From Planctomycetota bacterium (GTDB taxonomy: Bacteria; Planctomycetota; Phycisphaerae; Sedimentisphaerales; Anaerobacaceae): 41,420 bases of DNA. A program made the translations under genes and the position numbers. Each line of letters opens with the position of its first letter. Position 1 is the first letter of the stretch. This document shows, one piece after another, positions 10,210-19,338 of this stretch. The notes under the pieces were generated by a model. That model was not told the origin of the DNA, ran no database searches, and saw only the letters and a program-made list of their open reading frames with translations. The DNA lies in the NCBI GenBank assembly GCA_030641115.1, contig DAOWID010000090.1, positions 1 through 41,420 on the forward strand, written 5' to 3'.

Positions 10210-11184
10210 GTGAAGAAAATAGTGAAACAGACCGTTAGGAAATTTGCCTTAATTGGTGCAGGTGGCTATATTGCACCTCGCCATATGCAAGCCATTAAAG
10301 ACACAGATAATGTTATGGTCGCTTGCTTGGACAAGAATGATTCTGTTGGAATCATCGACACATTCTTTCCCAATGCTGATTTCTTTACAGAATTCGAGCG
10401 TTTTGACAGGCATATTGAAAAGCTACGAAGAGAAAATGGCCAGAATATAGATTACGTTTCGATATGCTCTCCAAACTATCTGCATGATGCTCATATCCGT
10501 TTTGCCCTAAGAATTGGTGCCGATGCGATTTGTGAAAAGCCGTTAGTTTTAAATCCTTGGAATGTTGACGGTCTTGAGGAGATTGTTGAGGAAACAGGTA
10601 AGAATGTCTTTGCGATTCTGCAACTTAGACTCCATCCAACTATAGCAAGACTTAAGATGAAATTAAATGAATGTCCTAAAAACAAAAAGTATGATATTGA
10701 TTTAGCCTATATAACTCCGCGTGGCCACTGGTATATGGTTTCATGGAAAGGTGATGTGATTAAATCTGGTGGGGTTGCCACGAATATCGGAATCCACTTC
10801 TTCGATATGCTGCAATGGATATTTGGCGAGGTTAAATACAATATTGTTCATATTAGTGAGCCTAAAAAAGCAGCTGGATTGCTGGAACTGGAAAAGGCAC
10901 GTGTGCGATGGTTTTTATCATTGGATAGAGATGACTTACCGATAGAACCGAAAGAAATCAATCCAAAAGCCTATCGGTCTATTACTATAGATGGTAAAGA
11001 AATTGAGTTTTCAGGCGGTTTTGAGGATCTACATACAAGAAGCTACCAGAATATACTTGATGGGAAAGGCTTTAATATGCAAGATGCTAAACCCGCTATT
11101 GACATTGTCTCAACAATCAGGCAAGCAAAACCAATTGGCTCGAAGGGGGATTATCACCCACTTCTGAAACAAAGTAAGAGATAA
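10210..11184 (+). CDS. wbpB-like: Gfo/Idh/MocA oxidoreductase, WbpB/WlbA-like (UDP-GlcNAcA 3-dehydrogenase)
   Basis: FALIGAGGYIAPRHMQAIKDT Rossmann motif, CEKPLVLNP; followed directly by WbpD- and WbpE-like genes. Confidence 0.8.
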   Translation: MKKIVKQTVRKFALIGAGGYIAPRHMQAIKDTDNVMVACLDKNDSVGIIDTFFPNADFFTEFERFDRHIEKLRRENGQNIDYVSICSPNYLHDAHIRFALRIGADAICEKPLVLNPWNVDGLEEIVEETGKNVFAILQLRLHPTIARLKMKLNECPKNKKYDIDLAYITPRGHWYMVSWKGDVIKSGGVATNIGIHFFDMLQWIFGEVKYNIVHISEPKKAAGLLELEKARVRWFLSLDRDDLPIEPKEINPKAYRSITIDGKEIEFSGGFEDLHTRSYQNILDGKGFNMQDAKPAIDIVSTIRQAKPIGSKGDYHPLLKQSKR

Positions 11185-11195
11185 AATCCCGAAAA

Positions 11196-11897
11196 ATGTC
11201 TAAACAAGAAAAAAATGAAGCCGGAAATAAAGGCTATTTTGCACATGAATCAGCCTATGTTGATCAACCATGCGATATTGGCGAAGGAACCAAGATATGG
11301 CATTTCTGTCATATTATGAAGAATTCAAGAATAGGAAGATATTGTATACTTGGCCAGAATGTTAATGTCGCCAGTGGTGTGGTTATCGGTAATAATGTTA
11401 AGATTCAAAATAACGTTTCGATCTATACAGGGGCTATTATCGAAGATGACGTATTTCTTGGACCGTCTTGTGTTTTGACAAACGTAACCAATCCTCGATC
11501 TCAAATTGTTCGACACGGTCTATTTGAAAAGACGGTTATAAAACGTGGGGCGACTATCGGAGCTAACGCCACGATTGTGTGTGGTATCGAATTAGGACGA
11601 TACTGCTTTATCGCTGCTGGAGCTGTTGTAGCAAAAAATGTACCTGATTATGCTTTGATGCAGGGTGTTCCTGCAAAACAGGTTGGTTGGATGAGTCGGC
11701 ACGGTCATCGTTTGAAAAAACAAGGTTCAAGTGGAACTTTAGTTTGCCCTGAAAGCGGTTTTCAGTACAGAGAGATGAGTCCTGGTGTCCTTAAGTGCAT
11801 TGATTGGGATGAGGAAGTACCACTCACTAAGGTTATGTCTGGAGGTAAAGTTTTGTACGATGATCTGAAAACGAAGGAGTTTCATGTATTCGAGTAG
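11196..11897 (+). CDS. wbpD-like: left-handed beta-helix N-acetyltransferase, WbpD/WlbB-like
   Basis: Hexapeptide repeats; YVDQPCDIGEGTKIWHFCHIMKNSRIGRYCILGQNVNVASGVVIG. Confidence 0.85.
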   Translation: MSKQEKNEAGNKGYFAHESAYVDQPCDIGEGTKIWHFCHIMKNSRIGRYCILGQNVNVASGVVIGNNVKIQNNVSIYTGAIIEDDVFLGPSCVLTNVTNPRSQIVRHGLFEKTVIKRGATIGANATIVCGIELGRYCFIAAGAVVAKNVPDYALMQGVPAKQVGWMSRHGHRLKKQGSSGTLVCPESGFQYREMSPGVLKCIDWDEEVPLTKVMSGGKVLYDDLKTKEFHVFE

Positions 11898-11910
11898 GTA
11901 GACACCCTTT

Positions 11911-13011
11911 ATGCAAGTACCTCTGTTAGACCTAAAAACGCAATATACATCCATAAGAGACGAGGTTTTGGCAGCTGTTTCCGAGGTTCTTGAATCGCAG
12001 CGATGCATCGGGGGGCCAAAGGTTGCTGAACTGGAAGAAAAAATTGCTGCGTTAAGCGACTGTAAATTCGCAGTCGGTACTTCCAGTGGAACAGATGCGA
12101 TTCTGAACAGCCTGATGAGTTTGGATATTGGCAAGGATGACGAAGTCATTACTACACCATTTACGTTTTTTGCGACTGTCGGCTCCATCGTCCGAACGGG
12201 CGCAAAGCCGGTTTTTGTAGATATCGACCCAAATACATATAACATCAATCCTGACCTTATAGAGCAAGCAGTCACTAAAAGAACCGAGGCGATTATGCCA
12301 GTTCATTTATTTGGACAGATGGCTGACATGGATCCAATTATGGAAGTAGCCAACAGATACAATCTCGCAGTCATTGAAGACGCAGCACAATCAATTACGA
12401 GTACGTACAGAGGCAGAAAAACAGGTAGTATTGGGACGGTTGGTTGTTTGAGCTTCTTCCCCAGCAAAAACCTCGGAGCTGCAGGCGATGGCGGCATGAT
12501 AGTTACCAACGATGAAGGTTTATATAACCGACTTAGAATAATGGGGAACCACGGTGCCAATCCCAAATATTATCATAGGTATGTTGGTGGCAACTTCCGT
12601 CTCGACCCGATCCAGGCAACAGTTCTTCTGGTTAAACTCCCGCATCTGGACAACTGGTCCGAAGCTCGTCGGCGCAACGCTGCTTTTTATGATGAGAAAT
12701 TCGCGGGTACGATGGTCAAAACACCATATATCAACCCGGATTGTGTAAGCATATATAATCAATATGTAATCAGGGTTCCTAAAAGGGATGCGTTGGTCGC
12801 TCATCTGAAAGAAAAAGGTATTGGCTCTGCGATATATTATCCTTGCCCAATGCACTTGCAGGAATGCTTTAAGCGTCTGGGCTACAAGCAGAGCGATTTT
12901 CCTGAAGCAGAAAAGGCAGCGAGAGAAGTTTTAGCTATTCCGATTTATCCGGAACTTACGCATGAGATGAAGGATTGCGTCGCGGAATCCATTAAAGAAT
13001 GTCTTGTTTGA
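11911..13011 (+). CDS. wbpE-like: DegT/DnrJ/EryC1/StrS aminotransferase, WbpE/WlbC-like
   Basis: VGTSSGTDAILNSL, PVHLFGQMADMDPI, FFPSKNLGAAGDGGMIVTND (PLP lysine). Confidence 0.9.
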   Translation: MQVPLLDLKTQYTSIRDEVLAAVSEVLESQRCIGGPKVAELEEKIAALSDCKFAVGTSSGTDAILNSLMSLDIGKDDEVITTPFTFFATVGSIVRTGAKPVFVDIDPNTYNINPDLIEQAVTKRTEAIMPVHLFGQMADMDPIMEVANRYNLAVIEDAAQSITSTYRGRKTGSIGTVGCLSFFPSKNLGAAGDGGMIVTNDEGLYNRLRIMGNHGANPKYYHRYVGGNFRLDPIQATVLLVKLPHLDNWSEARRRNAAFYDEKFAGTMVKTPYINPDCVSIYNQYVIRVPKRDALVAHLKEKGIGSAIYYPCPMHLQECFKRLGYKQSDFPEAEKAAREVLAIPIYPELTHEMKDCVAESIKECLV

Positions 13012-13317
13012 TTGATCGCTGTAAGTACCCAGTTTTTTGCCTGGCCCAACATACCGACTGTTGAATCCGAGGCAAATAAACGCTTATGAGTCGTTGATGA
13101 TTTCATGTTGGGCAAGAGCCTTTAGCGCTTATTGTGTTGACAATTCGGCGTATCGGAATCTGACTGAAACAGGGTGAATCGCAACAGCTGAATTCCCGGT
13201 TTGACCAATGGAGTCAACAGCAAATATTGAATGGCTTCTATGTTTGTGCGTGTGGGAAGGCCAAGAGCAATGAATGCTTATGGTACAATCCAGCACCATG
13301 TATCAGGAGAAAGTGAA

Positions 13318-14241
13318 ATGCAGATCTCGGTCATCATTCCAACATATAATGCAGCTGCTACCATCACCAGGGCGGTAGACAGTGTGCTCGCACAAAGCCA
13401 GCCAGTTGATGAAATTCTCATCATTGATGACGGGTCTACCGACAATACAGCCGAGATTGTCCGCAACTACGGTGAAAAGATCCGCTATTTCTATCAGCAG
13501 AACACGGGAGTCGCCGGTGCGATGAACTATGGGATAGAGCAGGCGAAGGGAGAATGGATTGCAGTTCTCGCTGCAGACGATGAATGGCTACCTCATTGGG
13601 TAAGTACCCAAGAGAATATTTTGAAGAATTATTCGCACGTTATGTGGTCATGTTGTAATTCTGATTACGCTAGGAATGGAATTTTCTTCAAGAGACAATC
13701 GTATGAAATTGCGAATTTCCTTGGGGCGGTACGTTATTTCGACGTGGTTTTACGTGGGTTGTCAGTGGGGGCTTGTGGCTTTTTGATTCACCGAAGTGTT
13801 TTTGACAAGGTTGGTATGTTCAAGCCAGAAATGCGAAGCGGTCAAGATACAGACTTATGGTCAAGAATTGCTATGAGATACCCAAATATTGGCTATAGTT
13901 CGGATATTTGCTGGCGATACTACCAAGATAATGTAAATAGTATTTCGAAGACGGAACGACCACGAGATCTGCAAGTAAAGAGCATTTGCGAAAATATAAT
14001 TCTCGCACGATCCCTCGGGCAGGATGTTATCAAGGCGTATTATCCCTATGCTCGAAAGCTCGCTATGAGCTATATACTCCGCGCCGCAGCTAAAAAAGTT
14101 CAGGTACGATGCGAGATGCTTGATGAGGCTAAGATGTTTTTTCCGCTTACGTTTTGTGAGCGGGCGCAGGAAGCGATGTTAAAGGTGTTACCTGCACTCA
14201 TTGCAGGAAAGGTTGTTGGTCGGCTTGGGCTTGCAGACTGA
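13318..14241 (+). CDS. glycosyltransferase family 2
   Basis: MQISVIIPTYNAAATITRAVDSVLAQSQPVDEILIIDDGSTDNT; SD AGGAGAAAGTGAA before ATG 13318, preferred over tracked start 13231. Confidence 0.9.
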   Translation: MQISVIIPTYNAAATITRAVDSVLAQSQPVDEILIIDDGSTDNTAEIVRNYGEKIRYFYQQNTGVAGAMNYGIEQAKGEWIAVLAADDEWLPHWVSTQENILKNYSHVMWSCCNSDYARNGIFFKRQSYEIANFLGAVRYFDVVLRGLSVGACGFLIHRSVFDKVGMFKPEMRSGQDTDLWSRIAMRYPNIGYSSDICWRYYQDNVNSISKTERPRDLQVKSICENIILARSLGQDVIKAYYPYARKLAMSYILRAAAKKVQVRCEMLDEAKMFFPLTFCERAQEAMLKVLPALIAGKVVGRLGLAD

Positions 14242-14356
14242 TAGACTTCGAATTACCAACGGATAGAAATGTCCAACTTCTATGGGTGAACTAATCACTT
14301 TATGGGGTTGGGGCGATCTTTGATGATATGCAGGAAAGGGTATTTCATAATATTAA

Positions 14357-14482
14357 ATGAAAAAGTTACTTTTTGGACACGATAAGCCACGCACTCTCTT
14401 TGTTGCTCATTTCGCTTGCGGTGCGATTGTTGGTGAGGGGGAGATGCTGAGTGAGTTATCATGCGATATTGTCTTAGACAAT
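14357..14482 (+). pseudogene. truncated GT4 N-terminal remnant (KPRTLFVAHFACGAIVGEGE)
   Basis: Matches the N-terminus of the intact GT4 at 19339 (NPSICFVAHFAYGAMAGGDS), including CTTTGTTGCTCATTTYGCTT; 41-aa ORF then stop. Confidence 0.65.
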
Positions 14483-15546
14483 TAATCATTGTAGTGATGC
14501 GGTGGTTAGGTGTCATCAGACTTTGTCAATTTATCCGTCGCAAGCAGGTTGTGATTTTGACGATACACGGTGTGATGGACGATCAGAATAATCCAGTCTG
14601 GAAGCCGTTACGGCCACAATTGTCACGAAGCAAACTGGAGGAGTATCTGAGGGTATTGTCAAGGCGTTATCGTTTCGTGTCACTATCGGATGCCGTGGAG
14701 ATGCTTCAGGGCCCCAAGCCTATGCAGCCTTACAGTATGGTATTGACCTTTGACGATGGCTATAGAAATAATTTTACCCACGCATTGCCGATTCTTCGTC
14801 GTTACAACGCCCCGGCTACTTTTTTCGTTCCCACTGGTTTTCTGGAGAATGCCAGGCCATTCTGGTTTGATCGTCTGGATTATGCCTTGCAACAAGCTCA
14901 AGTAAACGGCCGGGAAGTGAAAGTTGGCTCCTTTACCATGTGCCTGGATAGCAGCAACAGGGAAACATTGCGTGAATCCTATAAACGGCTGCGCCGCACG
15001 GCCAAGAAGCAGCAGATGTCAGATTTGGAATTCCTGCGGGAGATGGAGCAATTGGCCTCCCAATTGGAGGAAGAATCGGGACGGGCGCTGTCAGACATTC
15101 AGGAAAAAGATGACTGGTCGGCGGTTATAACATGGGAACAGATTCGGACGATTGGAAATGGCGATGTAAGCATTGGAAGCCATACCGTCGATCACATTCG
15201 TCTTAGCCTGGTCGAACCAGAAATAGCTCACGAGCAACTTGCTAGATCAAAACGGGACATTGAGATCCACACAGGTAAACCGTGCCTGAGTCTATGTTTT
15301 CCGAACGGCAGCTTTACCGATGAAACGATCACTCTTGCCAGAGAATGTGGTTATCTTTGCGGGCTCACGACGAAAGAGGGGCTGAATTGCGTAGGAGATG
15401 ATATTATGAAATTGCGAAGAGTAAATTTGCCAACATATGGAAGTGTCTCTGAACTACTCGCAAGGTTATGTGGCTTATCACAAGTCTTGTCCTGTATAAA
15501 AGCCTGTCTGATGAGATCGAAGCTAGGACAGACCACAGGCACATGA
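14461..15546 (+). CDS. polysaccharide deacetylase (NodB homology) family protein
   Basis: MVLTFDDGYRNNFTHALPILRRYNAPATFFVPTGFL, SIGSHTVDHIRLS, CLCFPNGSF-type motifs. Confidence 0.9.
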   Translation: MRYCLRQLIIVVMRWLGVIRLCQFIRRKQVVILTIHGVMDDQNNPVWKPLRPQLSRSKLEEYLRVLSRRYRFVSLSDAVEMLQGPKPMQPYSMVLTFDDGYRNNFTHALPILRRYNAPATFFVPTGFLENARPFWFDRLDYALQQAQVNGREVKVGSFTMCLDSSNRETLRESYKRLRRTAKKQQMSDLEFLREMEQLASQLEEESGRALSDIQEKDDWSAVITWEQIRTIGNGDVSIGSHTVDHIRLSLVEPEIAHEQLARSKRDIEIHTGKPCLSLCFPNGSFTDETITLARECGYLCGLTTKEGLNCVGDDIMKLRRVNLPTYGSVSELLARLCGLSQVLSCIKACLMRSKLGQTTGT

Positions 15547-15576
15547 CAAGCGGAGAGGCTTAAAGGAAAAACCATA

Positions 15577-16767
15577 ATGATGAGGAATATTATTGGATTA
15601 AGGCCGAGTATGACTAATAATACGGGTAGTTCACCCACGTTGATTGGAACAGTTGTTACTTCTCGGGATGAACTCGAGAATTATGCCCATGAGTGGAACG
15701 AACTCTTGTCATCATCCAAAGCTAATACCATCTTCCTGACATGGGAATGGATTTCAGCGTGGCTTGAAGTTGTCTATCCGGATGCACAGTTGTTTGTCGT
15801 GGCTGTACGAGATGGCAATGGTCGATTGATTGCAATCGCCCCATTTTACCGCAGCGAACTTCACCTATTGGATCTGGTTAAGTACAGATGCTTGCGAGTA
15901 ATTGGTGACTGCCAGTGTGGAGGAGAATATTCCGACATAATCATCCGTCGCGGCTTTGAGGATAAGGCAATGACGTTTGTGATGCGGGAGTTGCTAAAGC
16001 ATAATGATATATGGGACTGTATATTCATTTGCAATATGGCGGGCTGGACGGGCGCCTATGAACGCTTTAGTTCAGCTTGCAAAAAACTCGGGCTCTATAT
16101 GCATGAACGCAGCCGCAAGTTCTCGAGTGCCAAACTCCCGGATACGCACGAGGCCTACCTTAAGCTTCTTTCGAAGAATCGCAGAGGGTATATCAAACGC
16201 GCGACCCGGCGGCTTCGCGCATCACATTCAGTGGAACTGATTCGCTGTGACAGCCAAGACAAGTTACCTGAGCACTTGGCAAATCTGTTCGAAGTTCACC
16301 GCAGACATTGGGAGAGCATTGGTCAACTTGGAAGTTTCGTCCGTCGTCCTTTGATGAGACAATTCTACGAATTTTTTGCCCCAAAATCCTTGCATCAGGG
16401 ATGGCTTCGCCTATATGTATTGAAAGTGGATGGCGTCCCGCAAGCCGCCCAATACGGATACGTATATGATGGTATATTCCACGCGTTACAGGAAGGCTAT
16501 GTCCCCGAGAGTTTCGACGGCATCGGGAATGTCCTGCGGAACTTAGCATTTGAGAAATGTATAGAGGAAGGATTAAGGGAGTATGATTTTCTTGGCGGTT
16601 TCACAGACCATAAGTGTCTCTGGCGTGCAGAGCCAAGAGAAGGTTATGATTTGTTTGTCGGGAGGAAGTCGCTGAAGAATCAATTGCTGTTTTGGAAGAA
16701 TATCTGGCCTACAGGACGTTTTATCAAGGAAGGTCGGCCTGCCAATGAAGGACGCTCTCAAGACTAA
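15577..16767 (+). CDS. GNAT-fold acyltransferase, CelD/BcsL-like
   Basis: WNELLSSSKANTIFLTWEWISAWLEVV, LSKNRRGYIKRATRRL, AAQYGYVYDGIFHALQEGYVPE. Confidence 0.75.
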   Translation: MMRNIIGLRPSMTNNTGSSPTLIGTVVTSRDELENYAHEWNELLSSSKANTIFLTWEWISAWLEVVYPDAQLFVVAVRDGNGRLIAIAPFYRSELHLLDLVKYRCLRVIGDCQCGGEYSDIIIRRGFEDKAMTFVMRELLKHNDIWDCIFICNMAGWTGAYERFSSACKKLGLYMHERSRKFSSAKLPDTHEAYLKLLSKNRRGYIKRATRRLRASHSVELIRCDSQDKLPEHLANLFEVHRRHWESIGQLGSFVRRPLMRQFYEFFAPKSLHQGWLRLYVLKVDGVPQAAQYGYVYDGIFHALQEGYVPESFDGIGNVLRNLAFEKCIEEGLREYDFLGGFTDHKCLWRAEPREGYDLFVGRKSLKNQLLFWKNIWPTGRFIKEGRPANEGRSQD

Positions 16768-16822
16768 GTGTGAGACAAACAGGATATCGACTGTATGCGA
16801 GGTGACAAGGGCGCTCTCGATC

Positions 16823-16848
16823 ATCAGAAAGGTCAAGTCCTTTCTGAT
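16823..16848 (+). terminator. rho-independent-like hairpin ATCAGAAAGG-TCAAGT-CCTTTCTGAT then ATTTT
   Basis: 10-bp perfect stem, 6-nt loop, short T tract; 55 nt after the acyltransferase stop. Confidence 0.55.
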
Positions 16849-17413
16849 ATTTTCCATAAAACATCGATTTGCTGTATTACCACTCAAAACGACCCGGAAA
16901 TTAGTGGTCAGATGCCCATATCCGGTCGCGGCTCTCTCGCTTTAAATACTTCAGTATTTCTGGAGTAATGGTTATGTCAAATAAGGACACCTATGAGGAA
17001 GAGGATGTGGTCCGTTCTTATTCCGAGCGCAAAGAGTTGCAAAAGCCTGAGGTAACCATATTACGCGATCTAAGGGACAAGCTGAAGAATATGAAGATGC
17101 TCGATATTGGTGTAGGGGGCGGTCGTACAACATATCATTTCGCAAAAGTAAGTAAGGGAATATGTGGGAATAGATTATTCTGTCAACATGATAAAGTCAT
17201 GTGAAAAACGGGTTTCATCCTTTCCGAAGAACGTGTCATTCAAGGTATGTGATGTAATATCTATGGGAATGTTCGAAAATAATTCTTTTGACTTCATATT
17301 GTTTGGTCGTGCCACATGATGTTGGCAGATAATAACAGAAGGATTGGACCCTTTGGTGCCTTTTTGCCGATCTGTTATGTGTCCGATAACAGTTCAGAGC
17401 AAGGAGGCCGAAG

Positions 17414-17938
17414 ATGTGCAAAGCACGACCGCGGTCATACGAGCCACCGCAGAACAGCCAACTGCCGCTGGGGTTTTTCGCCTGCCCAAATCCAGACTGC
17501 GAGGCGTTCAACCGATTCGGCGGCGACAATCTGTCCGTCGCAGAACACATGGGCAAGAACAAGGCCATTCGACGTTTGTACTGCAGGATCTGCAAAACGC
17601 GTTTCAGTGAACGCCAGGGCTCGCTTATGGAGTACAGCAAGCTGCCGTTACCTGCCGTGGTTCGGATCGTCAAATGCCTTGGCCACGGTTGCTCAATGGA
17701 AGCAACGGCCGACATTTGTGAAGTGGACGCTCGCACGGTCCAACGGATCGTGGACCGAGGTGGCCCGCGATCCGAGGACTTCCACCGGCTGTGCTTGGAA
17801 CACTTGCAGGATCCCCTGGACGTGGTCCAGATGGATGAACTCCATGGCCGCGTTGCCGAGAAGGGCCGCGAAAAAAAGGGCGGCATTCGAAGCGTCGGGC
17901 GATGGGTCGCACGTGGGCTCATGCAGCCCTGGAGGTGA
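17414..17938 (+). CDS. IS1-family transposase orfA (InsA-like, zinc ribbon/HTH)
   Basis: CPNPDCEAFN..LYCRICKTRFSE; SD AAGGAGG upstream; A AAA AAG at 17872-17878. Confidence 0.88.
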   Translation: MCKARPRSYEPPQNSQLPLGFFACPNPDCEAFNRFGGDNLSVAEHMGKNKAIRRLYCRICKTRFSERQGSLMEYSKLPLPAVVRIVKCLGHGCSMEATADICEVDARTVQRIVDRGGPRSEDFHRLCLEHLQDPLDVVQMDELHGRVAEKGREKKGGIRSVGRWVARGLMQPWR

Positions 17939-18648
17939 AAAGTCGCTTTCTAATCGATCTGCGTGTTGGCCCTCGTACCCTGGAAACGACGGTAGCGTTG
18001 GTCACGTCGGTCGGCGTTTGCTGTCTTGGTTTTCTCAAGTATCCGCTGTTGTTGGTGGACGACCACGCACCGTATCGTTCGGCCATTCTTCAGGTCTTCG
18101 GACAGATCAAGTATCGTCGGCGTCGTCGCCGGCATGGACGCAAGTGCCATCCCGGCTTGAAGCTCCCGCTGGGCTTGCTGGTTGGCATTGTCAAGAAGGT
18201 TCGAGACGAATCTGGGAACCTGTTGAAAGTCAGTCGCAAGGCGTTTGCTGGGACCGTCAAGCAGATCGAGGCGCAGATTCGCAAGCTGGGCATCGGCACT
18301 CGGATCAATACCTCGCATCTGGAAAGGCTCAACGGTACGCTTCGTGGTCAGCAGGCTCGCCTTGCTCGTCGAACACAGAATGGTTCTCGCCGCACAGATT
18401 TGTTGGAGAAGTGTATCCACATATGGCGAGATCTCTACAACTGGGTCCGCATTCATGGTTCCCTGCAAGGCCAGACTCCGGCTATGGCCTTGGGCTTGGC
18501 CGATCACGTTTGGAGTGTTGTGGAATACGTCTGTGATCCCGTCCACGTCAGCGACCTCCAGCGTCAGGAATGGTTAGAGCAACGTAACGGTGTTTCAGAA
18601 TCGGCCTTAGACGTCTATGAACGCAAAAAGGCCCTACCAACATCATGA
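17902..18648 (+). CDS. IS1-family transposase orfB (InsB-like, DDE domain), probably made as an orfA-B fusion by -1 frameshift
   Basis: LLLVDDHAPYRSAIL and NTSHLERLNGTLRGQQARLARRTQ; in the -1 frame relative to orfA. Confidence 0.88.
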   Translation: MGRTWAHAALEVKSRFLIDLRVGPRTLETTVALVTSVGVCCLGFLKYPLLLVDDHAPYRSAILQVFGQIKYRRRRRRHGRKCHPGLKLPLGLLVGIVKKVRDESGNLLKVSRKAFAGTVKQIEAQIRKLGIGTRINTSHLERLNGTLRGQQARLARRTQNGSRRTDLLEKCIHIWRDLYNWVRIHGSLQGQTPAMALGLADHVWSVVEYVCDPVHVSDLQRQEWLEQRNGVSESALDVYERKKALPTS

Positions 18649-19338
18649 GAGACGACCTATTGTTTAGCTTCAATGGAATAGATTACATTTCTCATGAAGA
18701 TAGATTGCAGGCTTTTCAGGAAATGAGACGGGTGATCAAAAAGGGAGGAATTATGTGTTTTTCGACGCACAATATTCGGAATCTTACCGCCCTGCCAACT
18801 TTTCCTAAATTGTCTACGAATCCAGTGAAGATGCTTCGGCGGATTTTGAAATACTTGCATTACGCATCCAGAAACTTCCATTTCAAAGGATTGCGTAATG
18901 AGAGATATGCAATTGTCAATGATGGCGCATGTAATTCTCGATTGACAACCTACTATATTAAGCCCGAAGAAAGTCTCAAGCAGTTGGCAGATTGTGGCTT
19001 CAGCAATTCTCGAGTCTACTCCCTGGAAAGCGGAAAAGAGATTGTAGATAAGTCGGAAATGGATAGAATAAGAGATCCATGGCTGTACTACCTATGCGAG
19101 GTAGCATAATGGCCTGCGTGGATCCTGGCAAAATAGGTACGAAGGAGTAATGATATGATGCCAGGCAATGCTTTAGCTGATAGTGGCATGCTATTTATCA
19201 CCTCAGTGACTTCCAGATAATAGTGAAGGGTTAGTCAGCTAAAAATGAGTGCTATGCACCAAAGACCTGATTGGCATTTTGATTGTCTACCAACATGAAT
19301 TCTGAGTCTTTCTTGCACATGTCAAGGTATTTTTCATA

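Larger units (their letters stand above)
17305..18657 (+). mobile_element. IS1-family insertion sequence, 1353 bp
   Basis: 8-bp TSD TATTGTTT (17297-17304 and 18658-18665); imperfect TIRs GGTCGTgccaCATGATGTTGGcAG / GGTCGTctctCATGATGTTGGtAG; two -1-overlapping ORFs with LERLNGTLRGQQARLARR (IS1 DDE C-terminal signature). Confidence 0.92.
16968..19109 (+). pseudogene. class I SAM-dependent methyltransferase, interrupted by an IS1-family element and a separate 1-nt frameshift
   Basis: MLDIGVGGGRTTYHFAKVSK + EYVGIDYSVNMIKSCEKRV..SFDFILF (other frame) + SFNGIDYISHEDRLQAFQEMRRVIKKGGIMCFSTHN after the IS; segments join when the IS and one TSD copy are removed. Confidence 0.9.

Noticed and set aside
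13028-13610. Shared 11-mer GTAAGTACCCA at about 13021-13031 and inside the GT2 gene near 13600
   Set aside because: Flanks do not align; probably chance
16745-16945. 66-aa ORF after the acyltransferase
   Set aside because: Overlaps the upstream gene end and runs straight through the terminator-like hairpin at 16823-16848
17316-18536. 406-aa plus-strand ORF through the IS
   Set aside because: Third frame across the transposase; zinc-ribbon and DDE signatures lie in the other two frames, and this translation is a low-information S/R/W-rich shift
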